Source: Candidula unifasciata (taxonomy: Eukaryota > Mollusca > Gastropoda > Stylommatophora > Geomitridae). From it: a stretch of 64,000 bases of DNA. Positions within the stretch are counted from its first letter, which is position 1; the number at the start of each line of letters is the position of its first letter. Under the pieces are notes generated by a model. That model saw only the letters and a program-made list of their open reading frames with translations. It made no database searches and was not told the DNA's origin. The position numbers were made by a program, and so were the translations under genes. The DNA lies in the NCBI GenBank assembly GCA_905116865.2, contig CAJHNH020000806.1:280330-344329 (forward strand), read 5' to 3'. Of the stretch, positions 21,001 to 30,890 are shown piece by piece.

Positions 21001-23336
21001 CTATACATGTATAGAGGGCTAGTTACAGAGCTCAGAGAATTAGCTATACATGTATAGAGGGATAGTTACAGAGCTCCGAGAATTAACTATACATGTATAG
21101 AGGGATAGTTACAGAGCTCCGAGAATTAACTATACATGTATAGAGGGATAGTTACAGAGCTCCGAGAATTAACTATACATGGATAGTGTGATAGTTACAG
21201 AGCTCCGAGAATCAACTATACATGTATAGAAGGATAGTTACAGACCTCTGAGAATTAACTATACATGTATAGAGGAATAGTTACAGACCTCTGAGAGTTA
21301 ACTATACATGTTACTGGAACAGGTGCATGGCAATTTAACTGGTGACCCGGAGGGCGAGTCTGGCCTGTGGAGACCTAGCAAGGGACCTGTGATCATTGTT
21401 ATTTGTTTTTTATTAGAGATATTTCTAAGATGGGGCTCAGACCATCAGCCCGTGACGATCCCTGTTTTCAGCTTTTGGGCCCTGAGTAAATTTAGCTGAA
21501 TAGTCTTGGTGTATAGCAGTAAGTCTTCTTCTTTTTAGTGTTCACAGACTGTACATTCTGGAGGAAAGTTCTGGTTGTTTGTCCACTTCTGGAATTTAGA
21601 CTTATTTCAGAGCTTGAGTTTTGTGTGCATATCCATTTTACAGTTCTAGCTTATTTGTATGCAGACTGTTGTTCTTTGCCTCTCAGGCAGACGCACTTCA
21701 ACTTTTGATACTATCTTCTTCTTCTTCGCATTCACCAGCTGTAAACTCCAGGCAGAAAGTTCTGGTTGTTCATCCACTCCTGGAATCAAGTCCTGTTCCA
21801 GAAACGGAGTGTTGCATGCACATCCATTTCACAGATCTGACTCATTTGTATGCAGACTACTGGCTCCTTGCCTCTCAGGCATTGCACTCCGACTTCGAAG
21901 TAAGCTCCCAATTAGTGGACTCTTACCACATGCTTTTTGGTAGGCAGTGGGTCTATTTTTGTTTTTCCCACAATAGGGACCCGGAACCCACATGGAGTTT
22001 GATAGTGTGATACTATGAGTAACAAGTAACACTTGCTGTATGTGTAATGTTATAAATATTATTTGTCACTTGAAATTTTTTGAAGTAATAAGCCAGTATT
22101 CACTGTTTGTATGTTTCAGAATCAGGTACCTACTCCCAAAATTTCTCTTTCCTGCCTGTACAAGAACATTCACAAATGGAGAAGATGATATATGATAATA
22201 CAGGCTCTGAATTTGTGAAACAAGAACTTTTACATGTGTTGTGTGAAGACAAGAACCAGTTGTATACAACAGTAGATGTGACAGATTGTAGCAGTGATAG
22301 CGAAAAGACAGGACAAAATAACACAGTATCAATAGTGACCAAGGAAACTGCATTACCAGAGCACAATAACTGGAGTCATTTTTCAGGGAATGAATCTTCT
22401 GTGATTGGAATTAACACAGAATTATCTTTGGCAAATAAAAATTGTCAACTGGAAAATAGAGTAGAAGTAAAAACAGATGACAAACCAAATATGTCTGATG
22501 TTTATGATTCAACTGTGAGTGTAGACAACCATTCAAACAGACACAACAGCAAACATTCAGAGGAGAAACCTTTCAAGTGTGATCTTTGTGTTGCATCTTT
22601 CATGCAAATTGCCTGTCTTAAGAGACACCAGAGAATACATACAGGAGAGAAACCATACTGCTGTGATGAATGTGGTGTTTCTTTTTATCAAAATGTTCAT
22701 CTGAAGAGACACCAGAGAATACACACAGGAGAGAAACCTTACAAGTGTGATGATTGTGGTGCACCATTTTCCCAAGCTGTCTCTCTAAACCAACACAAAA
22801 GAATTCACACAGGAGAGAAACCTTACAAGTGTGATTGTGGGGCATCATTTTCTAAATCTTCCAGTCTAAAGATACACAGGAGAATACATACCGGGGAGAA
22901 GCCTTACAAGTGTGATGACTGTGGGGCTTTTTTTACTTATGCTAACAACCTGAAGGATCACAAAAGAACACATACAGGAGAGAAACCTTACAAGTGTGAG
23001 AATTGTAGTGCAGCCTTTTCACAATCTGCCCATTTGAATAGACACAGGAAAACACATACTGGGGAGAAACCTTGCAAATGTGACTATTGTGGTACATCTT
23101 TTTCTCAAGCTGACCATCTGAAACACCACATGAGAACACATACAGGAGAGAGACCGTACAAGTGTGAAGATTGTGGTGCTAATTTTTTTCAAGCTGCACA
23201 TCTGAAGACACATAAGAGAACACATACAGGAGAGAAACCTTATAAATGTGATTGTGGTGCATCTTTTTCTCAAACTGGTAGCCTGTTAAAACACAAGAAA
23301 GTACATGCAAGAGAAAAATTACAAGTGTTGTTGTGA
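18062..23336 (+). CDS. ZNF-B: C2H2 zinc-finger protein, two coding exons, 9 fingers
   Basis: Coding exons are 18062-18137 (25 codons plus one base, donor GTAAGTC) and 22120-23336 (acceptor TTTCAG at 22114-22119). The join keeps phase 1 and gives 430 codons. The first exon reads MDSPLPAGVKTEQPEVDVEY and matches exon 2 of ZNF-D. That similarity continues upstream of the ATG (TEDHVLDK), so the true start may lie in an earlier exon, with a possible acceptor GCTGACAG at 18021-18028. The pre-finger region is acidic with FVKQELLH and VEVKTDD. Fingers run from about residue 170 to 420; fingers 4 and 9 have CX1C (YKCDCG) instead of CX2C. After the stop, worn finger coding continues. Likely nuclear DNA binder; the regulatory role is inferred from the family. 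The ~4-kb intron holds SINEs and the 43-bp minisatellite. Confidence 0.8.
18618..18840 (+). repeat. SINE family C copy, old
   Basis: CCCCCTGTGGGCCCCATTGT, AGACCCACTGCCGGAG and ACACTCAGGTTATGGATCAA match family C with many changes. It ends in AGAAAAAGAATAATAAA. Located in the ZNF-B intron. Confidence 0.8.
18841..19805. other. Intronic sequence of ZNF-B, no recognised element
   Basis: AT-rich. A short stretch at 19160-19340 (GAAGACCAGCTACAAGAGCA, GGACAACCGCGGAAAACATG) has the look of a worn LINE 3' end but cannot be assigned. Confidence 0.4.
19806..21309 (+). repeat. 43-bp palindromic minisatellite, about 34 copies
   Basis: The unit is roughly AGAGGGATAGTTACAGAGCT followed by CCGAGAATTAACTATACATG and TAT. 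Each unit holds the perfect 14-bp palindrome CTATACATGTATAG and the outer pair TAACTAT/ATAGTTA. Two main variants (GAGCTCCGA and GACCTCTGA) alternate in blocks. A scrambled patch lies at 19990-20110 and another at 20290-20345. It lies inside the ZNF-B intron. Confidence 0.95.
21525..22007 (-). repeat. Two SINE family C copies, one nested beside the other
   Basis: The copy at 21715-22007 (minus) begins with the CTTCTTCTTCGC tail and ends at the CCGGAACCCACATGG head. It is flanked by TGATACTAT at 21706-21714 and 22008-22016. To its left, 21525-21705 is the 3' part of an older family C copy in the same orientation. Confidence 0.85.
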
Positions 23337-23574
23337 TTGTGGTGCCAGTTTTTTAAATTGTAATTATCCCAAGTTCTGGAAAGTTGCATCTCATTAAGGA
23401 ATATAGTAATGGCAAGCATAAGCTCATAGGGTTATTATTCACACAGAGACCAAATATACAATCCTTGCAGGATCTGACTGAACAAAATATGTGAAAACTT
23501 AGATAACATGTTGAAATGTACATGTGAATGGCACACACTTATCACTTAACAAGAGAAAATGCAAGGAATTGTAG

Positions 23575-23940
23575 AGAGAACAAACCAATAGTAAACATCC
23601 ACAAGACCCCCATCAACAGACTCAGCAGAAAGCGATATACAACAGTTTTCCATCTAAGAACAGGGCACTGCAAGCTCAACCACCACATGCATAAAATAAA
23701 GTATTACAGTGCCCACAGTGTGTATGTTAGACTGGACCACAAACACATGAGCACATTCTTCAGGCCTACCCACTCTACTTACAGCTACAAAGATAAAACT
23801 GTCATCACGAGCAAAGTGTGCAGAACAAGCTCTGGTGAACCGAGGAAGATCTGCAACTGACATGCAGATTCATAGAGGCAGCCCACCTGACGGTCTGGCC
23901 TGAGTATACGAAATGTGACACAATGAAGAAGTCTTCTTCA
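23575..23940 (+). mobile_element. LINE C-terminal fragment directly downstream of ZNF-B
   Basis: The frame includes RKRYTTVFHLRTGHCKLNHH and MHKIKYYSAH, the (T)..FRLRTGHC.LN.H...I element that follows RNase H in jockey-like LINEs. The 3' end GCAGCCCACCTGACGGTCTG recurs as a detached tail at 29425-29490. Confidence 0.7.
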
Positions 23941-23954
23941 GCATTTCGAGCCCT

Positions 23955-24420
23955 TGAGGTTCATTTGCTGCAGATATCACCCACCTCCATTTATCTCTCT
24001 GTTTGGCCTTCTCTTTCCAGTTGGTGACACCAAGTTTTTTTTAGGTCTGCCTGGACATTATCTCCTTATTCTTCTTGGTCTGCCTCTGGTCTTCGACCAT
24101 TCATCTCCCTTGTGTATAGTTTTTACTTCTCTGTCATCTGACATTCTTTCAATATGCCCCAACATTTAAGTCTATTAGCTCTCACAGTGCCAGTGATCAG
24201 TGGTGATTTAAAAAGATTGTGAATTTCGTTATTGCTTCTCACTCTCCATACCCCACTGTTTGCATCTTTGATCAGTCCAAAGATTTGTCATACGACTCTG
24301 TTTTCAAAAATCTGTAATAAGGCTTCATCTCTTTTAGTTGTGCTTCAAGTTTCAGAGCCATATATAACTTATCAATGTTTTATATTTTTTGATACAACGA
24401 AGAAGTACACTTGAATAATA
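23955..24420 (-). mobile_element. LINE RT C-terminal fragment (minus)
   Basis: The minus strand, allowing frameshifts, reads TKRDEALLQIFENRV, RQIFGLIKDANSGVW, NEIHNLFKSPLITGTVRANR and KEDQEE-like Arg/Lys ends. This is the post-RT region of RTE/R-like LINEs. Confidence 0.65.
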
Positions 24421-25079
24421 TCATAAGGCGCTTCTTAGTATGTTAAAAGTTAAGGTACACTGGAGAGGTTGCTGCATCAGACAATTAAGCACGTATGTAG
24501 TTGATCCTCTTCTTCCTTTTGCATGGAATAAATTGTCCATATCTGCAGTTTTTCTCTCATATAATTTAGCTGTTGTTTTAAATTATTTCAATGGTCTATA
24601 GTCTACTTTCCACTGTCATTCTTTTTGGCCAAAAGTTTGTCTTAATGTGTCATATTCAGGGCAGTCTTGGAATATGTGAGTAGTATATATTTAGGAAATC
24701 CATATTACTTGAGGATGGGGCTTGTTCTATAACCTTTGTTATGCCACTGCCCGACCTTGCGGTGAAACACTGCCCTCTTTAGCCTTTTTGGTATTTTTAG
24801 ATCAGAAATGTAGGTCAACTGACGGCTCTGTCAAGGCTCAGGTCACGTGACTCGGAGTCAGAGCAAAGTTGCCATGATTTGAGGTCACCTCGGAGAAGGC
24901 TGTTGTGTGTGTATGCTAGGGCAGGCAATTCAGAGGACCTGCAATTTTTGAGATTGGGTGGGCGAGGAGGAGGACCCTTGGGTTATATAATATAAGAAAG
25001 CTAGGGGTATTGATTGGCTTGGCTAAGAGGGGTTAAAAATTATATATAGAAATGAAAGAAATATATATAAAAGTGATAC
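24421..25079. other. Intergenic, nothing recognised
   Basis: No coding signal. The frames here are short and unremarkable. Confidence 0.4.
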
Positions 25080-25262
25080 AATAGAAGGCTGTCATGCGGG
25101 AGACCCGGGTTCAACCCCAGGTAAGGTGATAGAGTTTTTCTGTCGGGGTCATAAACAACCTGAAGGGTCCTTGGCGACAGCACTAGCCATGCGTTTCTAA
25201 ATCCTCAGGTTTCTGACCCCCTGTTCTCATGCTGATGTTGATGATGGTGGTGGTGGATATGT
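25080..25262 (+). repeat. SINE-like repeat (family E)
   Basis: ATGCGGGAGACCCGGGTTCA then ACCCCAGGTAAGG is tRNA-like (B box GGTTCAACCCC). The body includes GGCGACAGCACTAGCC and CCTCAGGTTTCTGACCCC. A related inverted segment (GGGGTCGTGAGCCTGAGGAT) is the seed of the minisatellite at 34233-34450. It ends in (GATGTT)/(GGT) repeats. Confidence 0.6.
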
Positions 25263-26039
25263 GGGTGATGTGGTAAATATTACACTGTCTACATTTATTT
25301 ATCATTACAATTCCTGCCACCCATTTTAGTCTGGGTGGACAAAAATGCCAAGGGCGGTTAAAATCAGAAACTTGCATGAAACTTTGTGAGATAGTAAATA
25401 ATTTTGTTATTGAGACAAAGAGTTGTTGGATATATGTATGGAAATGTAAAGATGTGGGAATAAAATTAAGTTGGAATTAAAAGTTGTGGGAATAACAAAA
25501 GAGTTGTTATATAGACTGTATGTGAATGAATAGATATGGAAATGAAAGATTACTGATTAGTGAGGACTATCATCACAGCATTCTGGAGATCTGTAGGTCC
25601 TCTTATCTTTTCCTCAATAGCCCCACATGGGCAAAATCACTAATGACACCCTCTCTGTGGTGATTAATTAGACGACTCTTGCCCTTGGTGAAATATTGTT
25701 GTCAGGTTGCTCCAGGCTGCACTCCCATATCCGCCACCCTCAACACGATATTCTTCACAATATGCAACTCACATGACATTACTGACATCACTACTGCTCA
25801 TGTAGGGAAAGTCACAGTAATGCAGAATTAACCTGCTCATAGTAGCAGCAGTGGTAGTAGTAGCAGTTGTTGTGGTTGGCTGAATTCTGTAGATGTATTT
25901 AGTAAATATGCCTGGGAAATAAAAATGGGAAAGCCTTTGTGGAGACAGTGAGTAAAATAGTTGCCCCAGCGGAAACTAATCAACTTTCAACAGACAAAGG
26001 ATCAGAGTTCGTCGAGAAGACCTCACCGTTTTTTTTTTA
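25263..26039. other. Intergenic, nothing recognised
   Basis: Includes short GTAGTAG/GCAG simple repeats near 25845-25870. No gene is supported. Confidence 0.4.
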
Positions 26040-26350
26040 AGATAAGGCAACTATTTCTTCACCATGGAGAATGAGAATTTAAAAGCAGCTATAGTCAAAT
26101 TTTTCAACTGCATATTGAAAGAAAGGATGTCACATTATTTCACTAAAACCAATAAATTGAGCTACATCAACGTGTTGGATGGTCTTTTGTGGCACCAGTC
26201 AACAGAGTTGGAGGAAAACTTTGAAAAGATTCTTGACAGCTTTTTGTCCTGACACGAAAGGGTGTCGGTACGCAAATTGATAAATGATGTTAGAGATTGC
26301 AGGTCATGAAGAGGCATTGTCGCCCATGCCAGTTAACAAGGCATCTGATG
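26040..26350 (+). mobile_element. RTE-type LINE tail, heavily decayed
   Basis: The end of the segment reads HERVSVRKLINDVRDCRS and RGIVAHAS-QGI before a GGGGGATGATGATAG tail. It aligns with GGVSAHELIHAAGDLRLWRG, then MIPHTSRQGT in the copy at 29540-29905. Confidence 0.6.
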
Positions 26351-27054
26351 GGGGATGATGATAGTGCCAGCAGAGAACATTTAATTAGGCCTCTCTAAAA
26401 GCACAGTGAAGATCAAAACCTGTTCCTTAATTTAAAGAAAGCATAAATAATTTCCACAAACAAAACTTGCTGTCACCCAAAAATAATAAATGATGGCTAA
26501 CTCTAACCAAACCCTAACCTCAAACAATATTAAAGATTATTATTATTTGAATTTACACATACAATGGATTCCATCCCTCAAAGTCGCCGTAAACAAACAA
26601 CAGATTTCATCTCCTAGGGTTGCTGTTTTAATTAATGCCTAAAAAACATTTGGTGGCAGGGGCATTTTTAATTATATTGCATTTGGCACTATCAGTAAGA
26701 GGACATTTTATTGTCTGTCATGAATGAACATTATCTGAAGAAACGTAATGTCCAAAAGTCCAGTTAAAAAAATGGGAGTGGAGGCAGTTTTCTGAGTGCT
26801 GGGGAGTAGTACAGCCAAATATCTTGTAACAGTAATGGATTTAGACAGTATGTTTTAAAAATATATATATAACAAAACAAACTGGTTAGCTAAGCATAGA
26901 GCAGCTTTCATCACTTGATAAGACTCAGACCAAGAGCATGTCATCATCATGTGTATTAAGCTGGCTGATAAATTGGCTGCTCCCAATCCTCTGGGTAGTA
27001 AGCTGCTTTCTGATACAGCAGATGTAGTGAAGGCTCTCTGGAATCAAGTGGACA
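26351..27054. other. Intergenic, nothing recognised
   Basis: AT-rich sequence without clear coding or repeat content. 26440-26520 is A-rich. Confidence 0.4.
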
Positions 27055-27895
27055 GTGCAAGAGAACACACTATTGAATCAATTATCAGTTATTAATAATA
27101 TTGACTATCACCTCCTTGCTGATGACCAGGCCTTGATTGCAGATACAGCCATGAATTTGCAAGGGCACCTCACATCCATGAATGAAGAATGTAAATCAAA
27201 TAATATGAGAATCAACATCGAAAAGACAGAAGTAATGTCTAAAGGAAGAAAGAAGCAGAATTTAAACATAGCATTAGAGCATACATATTAAACAGGCATC
27301 TGAGTTTAAATATCTTGGAACAACATTCACTGATGATAGTAAACTAGACGAAGAAATTGACTTCTGATGCAGTAAAGCAGACCAAGTATAGGGACAGTTA
27401 GCTCCCCTCTCACAGCATAAGGCAATCCCAATAAGCACAAAGAGACATCTCATACAAAGCATATTCATTCTTATGCTATGCTACCAGTGCCAGACGTGGT
27501 CACTCACAGAAAAACATAAAATAAAATTAGTAACCATGGAAATGAGGTGTTCGAAAAAGACTAGGAGTTATCAGAAGAGACTAAATCAAGAATGAGGTCA
27601 TACAAGATAAAGTCAGCACAGAACCAATTCTAAGTTACATACAAAGACAGCAAATCAAATGGTTTGCCCATCTGGGGAGAATACCTCCTGATGCTATACC
27701 ATACAAGGCATATACTAAAAGAGGAGAGGGACGTAGAGCAAAAGGTGGACTAAGAACAAGATGGGAAGATAACATAAGAGAAACTCTACAGCACGACGAT
27801 GTGTCTATGGTCGAAGCAGCCAGAAGAGCACGAAGCAGGACCTTATGTTTTCCTCGACACCCAAAGCAGTAAAAGAGTACACAAAAAGAAGAAGA
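27055..27895 (+). mobile_element. Non-LTR retrotransposon RT fragment, decayed
   Basis: It begins at the catalytic region (HLLADDQALIADTAMNLQGH, an altered YADD box) and continues with NNMRINIEKTEVMSKGR, SEFKYLGTTFTDD, IPISTKRHLIQSIF, then RQQIKW-FAHLGRIPPDAIPY and GGLRTRWEDNIRETLQHDD. It crosses several stops and frame changes. This is the longest RT stretch of its class in the window, but it is inactive. Confidence 0.85.
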
Positions 27896-29105
27896 ATGAG
27901 CACAGTTTGAAAACAGAGCCTCAAGAATAACGTCATAACATCCTGTATGAATGGAGGTGGAGCCAGAAACTGAAGCTTTTTGATGGTTTGGGAGCAGCAT
28001 AACCCGACTTGCTGAACAGGCTCACATAGCATGCTTTGGAAAACTGAAACTGCATCCTACATTTAGAATGACTTGCATGCCTTGATAAGCATTAGATCAT
28101 GAGCCAGATTGTTTTGCAGATTTCAGTAACATCATTTATCTATCTCTTTCTTGGTCTTCGCCTCGCCTTCCTCCCAGATGTTCTGTAGTAAAGGACCTTG
28201 TATGCAGTTTGGTGCGGCTGCATTTTCACTAGATGGCGGAACCATTTCATTCTTTATCTTTTCCCACAGTCACATAGTTTTTTTAATTTTATTAATTTTC
28301 AGTATTCTGAAAAAATATGATTTCATACAGATTTAATGTAACTATTTTATATCTTTCAGGTGTGCAATCCTAAGAGATTTCCCCATTCACATTTTTATTT
28401 AAGCATCAATGCATATAATTTTTTCAGATCTAGTGACTGATTTTACAGTATTTGTTAGCAAAAGCTGTTTTCTATCAAAACAAATGTTATACAAAGAGAA
28501 ATTGTAATTTTTCCTTTTATCTGTTCTTTAATGTTTCATTTAAAAGTGCATCAAAAACAAATATTATCATCACAAAAATACCATCTCTCTGGCATGTGGT
28601 CTCCTGCAGAAAAGAAAGAAGGAAAAAGAATAGAAAAAGCAGGAGAAACTCCACATCGCAGCAAGCTTAACTGAGGTTTCAACTTCGCTGCAATTGGGTT
28701 TCCTCATACTTGCTCTGTTCCTGTGCCAGGAATGATGAAATGTCCCTCACTGTCCTATTTGAAAAACTGGTAAAATATTTGTCCTTAAACAATCCAGAAA
28801 TATGCGCACACAGTAAATCCATACAGCAGTTGCTACAGGTGCCAAAGCCAACAGTCGCACCAGAAATGCAGTTTGTCATTGATGGAAGTAGTCGGTCACA
28901 TTAAGTTGGCTATACACACGTAAATTTATTACATAAGATATTTCACCAGCCTGCACGTAAACCAGCTACTTTGAATACCACGACTTAACCACTGCACAAA
29001 TGAAAGGCATTCTACATGTAAACAAGCTCACAACAGAAGTCTTCCGATCATCAGAAGAAGTCATCCTTCTCCAAATGTTTTGTTCCTTTTATTTTCCTAT
29101 GAAGA
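27896..29105. other. Intergenic, no supported gene
   Basis: A 64-codon frame at 28710-28904 (LCSCARNDEMSLTVLFEKLV..) is unrecognised; nothing around it (no splice-linked partner, no repeat) supports a gene. The rest is AT-rich. Confidence 0.4.
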
Positions 29106-29420
29106 ACATCTGCATTACAATCACCCTTCTAGTAAAGGTTTTCTCCTTCTGTGTTCTCTTGTGGAAGTAAGGAAAGATGAAAAAAAGAAAAAGGAGATGT
29201 AGAAAAAAAAAAACAGAACAGCAGGAGGAGGAGAAGAAGAAAAACATATGCACATTGCAATCATCTCACTAGTAAAGATTTTCTCCTAATGTGTTCTCTT
29301 GTGGAAGGAATGAAAGTTAAAGAAAAGCAGGAGGAGGAGGAGAAAAAAGATGAAGAAAAATATGTATTACAATCATCTCGCTGGTTAAGTTTTTCTCCTG
29401 CTCATTTGCTCATGTGGAAT
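29106..29420 (-). pseudogene. Ruined zinc-finger remnants
   Basis: Three spaced motifs on the plus strand (TTACAATCACCCTTCTAGTA then AAGGTTTTCTCCTTCTGTGT.., and relatives near 29260 and 29370) look like the minus-strand finger signature CATCACACTTGTAAGGTTTC then TCTCCTGTATGTGTTCTCTT. They are separated by A/G-rich filler. No finger is intact. Confidence 0.45.
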
Positions 29421-29424
29421 GAAC

Positions 29425-29500
29425 TAGGCAACCCACCTCATGGTCTGACCTCAGCATATGAAACCGAATGCAAAGAAGAAGAAAAAGATGATCCCATATT
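29425..29500 (+). mobile_element. Detached LINE 3' tail
   Basis: GGCAACCCACCTCATGGTCT then GACCTCAGCATATGAAACC and a (GAA)n end match the tail of the LINE at 23575-23940. Confidence 0.55.
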
Positions 29501-29539
29501 GCTGAATAAAGTCATTCACCACACAAGCTTGATGGGGTC

Positions 29540-29905
29540 AGATGTTACCATCTTGGAAGATGGTTTCAACACCTACGGCCTCCAAAGCAGGCTGTAATGT
29601 TGGTCTCAATAATTTGTTTTGGTATCTGGAGCCAAAGAAAAACCGAAGACAACTTATCACAGACATCAGAAGGAGACAGTCATTATTTTTGGGGCATGTT
29701 ATGAGAAGAGGGAAAATGGAACATGTTGTGACGACTGGAAAGATCTGTGGGAGGAGGGATAGAGGAAGACAACGAGAGAAGATTCTTGACAATCTTGTTG
29801 CACGGCATGGAGGTGTGTCGGCACACGAACTGATACATGCTGCAGGAGATCTCAGATTGTGGAGAGGCATGATACCCCACACCAGTCGGCAAGGCACATG
29901 ATGAT
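29540..29905 (+). mobile_element. RTE-type LINE C-terminal ORF, well preserved
   Basis: The frame reads RRQSLFLGHVMRRGKMEHVV, TTGKICGRRDRGRQREKILD, then GGVSAHELIHAAGDLRLWRG and MIPHTSRQGT before a stop and GATGATGAT tail. This is the least decayed C-terminus of this LINE family in the window. Confidence 0.85.
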
Positions 29906-29914
29906 GATCTTGAG

Positions 29915-30440
29915 CCAGTCAAGTTGCCTTTGATGATGTAGAGTGGGGTCCTGTCGTGTCTGTAGAAGCCTCCACAGATGATGACAGAATCTCTACCATA
30001 ACGATCTGTGTCATCCGTAAATCAATTCTCCTGGTCATCTCAGAAATCATGCCATCACTGGATGGCACAGTAAAGCGAGATAAACAAATGAAGAGGACTT
30101 GTCCATTGGGCGTGTTCCCGGCACCAAGCAGCACTGGCTCTGCAGTGAGGAAGAATAAGAGCAATTCTGACCACAGGAAGTCGAGCAGCCAGTACAAATT
30201 CGTGTAAACATCTGTGAATGGTGCTTTGACTTACACTTAACATTTACAGTTTCTGTCAGCTGACAGGTCACTGTTCGATGGCACCGAACGGACAGCAGGA
30301 GGTACTGGTCATCATGTTTACTGGTGAATCTAGGGTTAACTGGCCAGTGGCATTCCTCCACAATTTGTCGCCTGAAATATCCCCACAATTCTTTGGCTTG
30401 TTCATTGTTCATTTTAGTGTCATCCTCACTTCACGTCGGG
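29915..30440 (-). pseudogene. Tc1/mariner-type transposase fragment
   Basis: Across two minus frames: QYLLLSVRCHRTVTCQLTET, SVSQSTIHRCLHEFVLAARL, PVVRIALILPHCRASAAWCR, EHAQWT and, further on, RYGRDSVIICGGFYRHDRTP, LYIIKGN. These correspond to the helix-turn-helix arm and the SVMVWGGI..DGRT.L...G stretch of the catalytic domain. Frameshifted; no terminal repeats seen. Confidence 0.75.
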
Positions 30441-30885
30441 CATACCCATAAGTTCTCAGATCTACTCCTATGTATGTTTCTTAGTGTGTTTATGCTGACG
30501 ACTCCTGTTCTGTGTTGGTTGATGTAGCGACTAAGATTTTGCAAGGTTTTCACATCACGCTGCTCCAATTAGTAGTAGCTAGACCTCGCAATCCAGTTAG
30601 AAAAAAAATGATTATCCTGACTTTTGATATCTTCAGCACGTGCCGCCTTGGTATAGCATTGATTTTGTCCACAGAAGCTCTATTTCCTAGGGTAGTTTTG
30701 CTGCAAGATCATCCGCCCTCTAGTTGCCTTTCACACTGGTATGTCCTGGGACAAATATGAATGTAATGAAGCGGAGCACTGCTTTGGAAGGTAGAGTGCA
30801 AAACCTTGTAAAGTGTAAACCTGGCGCTCATATATTCTCATATGTTTTTTTTAGACTGTTTTAAATATAAAATATCCCACAGTCA
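30441..30885. other. Intergenic between Tc1 relic and ZNF-C
   Basis: No gene or repeat recognised. It forms the 3' flank of ZNF-C. Confidence 0.4.
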
Positions 30886-30890
30886 TTCAT

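Noticed and set aside
19806..21309. CRISPR-like regular repeats (also 34233-34450)
   Set aside because: Units are contiguous with no unique spacers and the setting is eukaryotic; these are minisatellites.
22107..22119. Translation start of ZNF-B at 22107
   Set aside because: The codon there is TTG and the position is inside the splice acceptor; the exon starts at 22120.
28710..28904. 64-codon frame as a small gene
   Set aside because: No homologous motif, no partner exon and length is within chance for this window.
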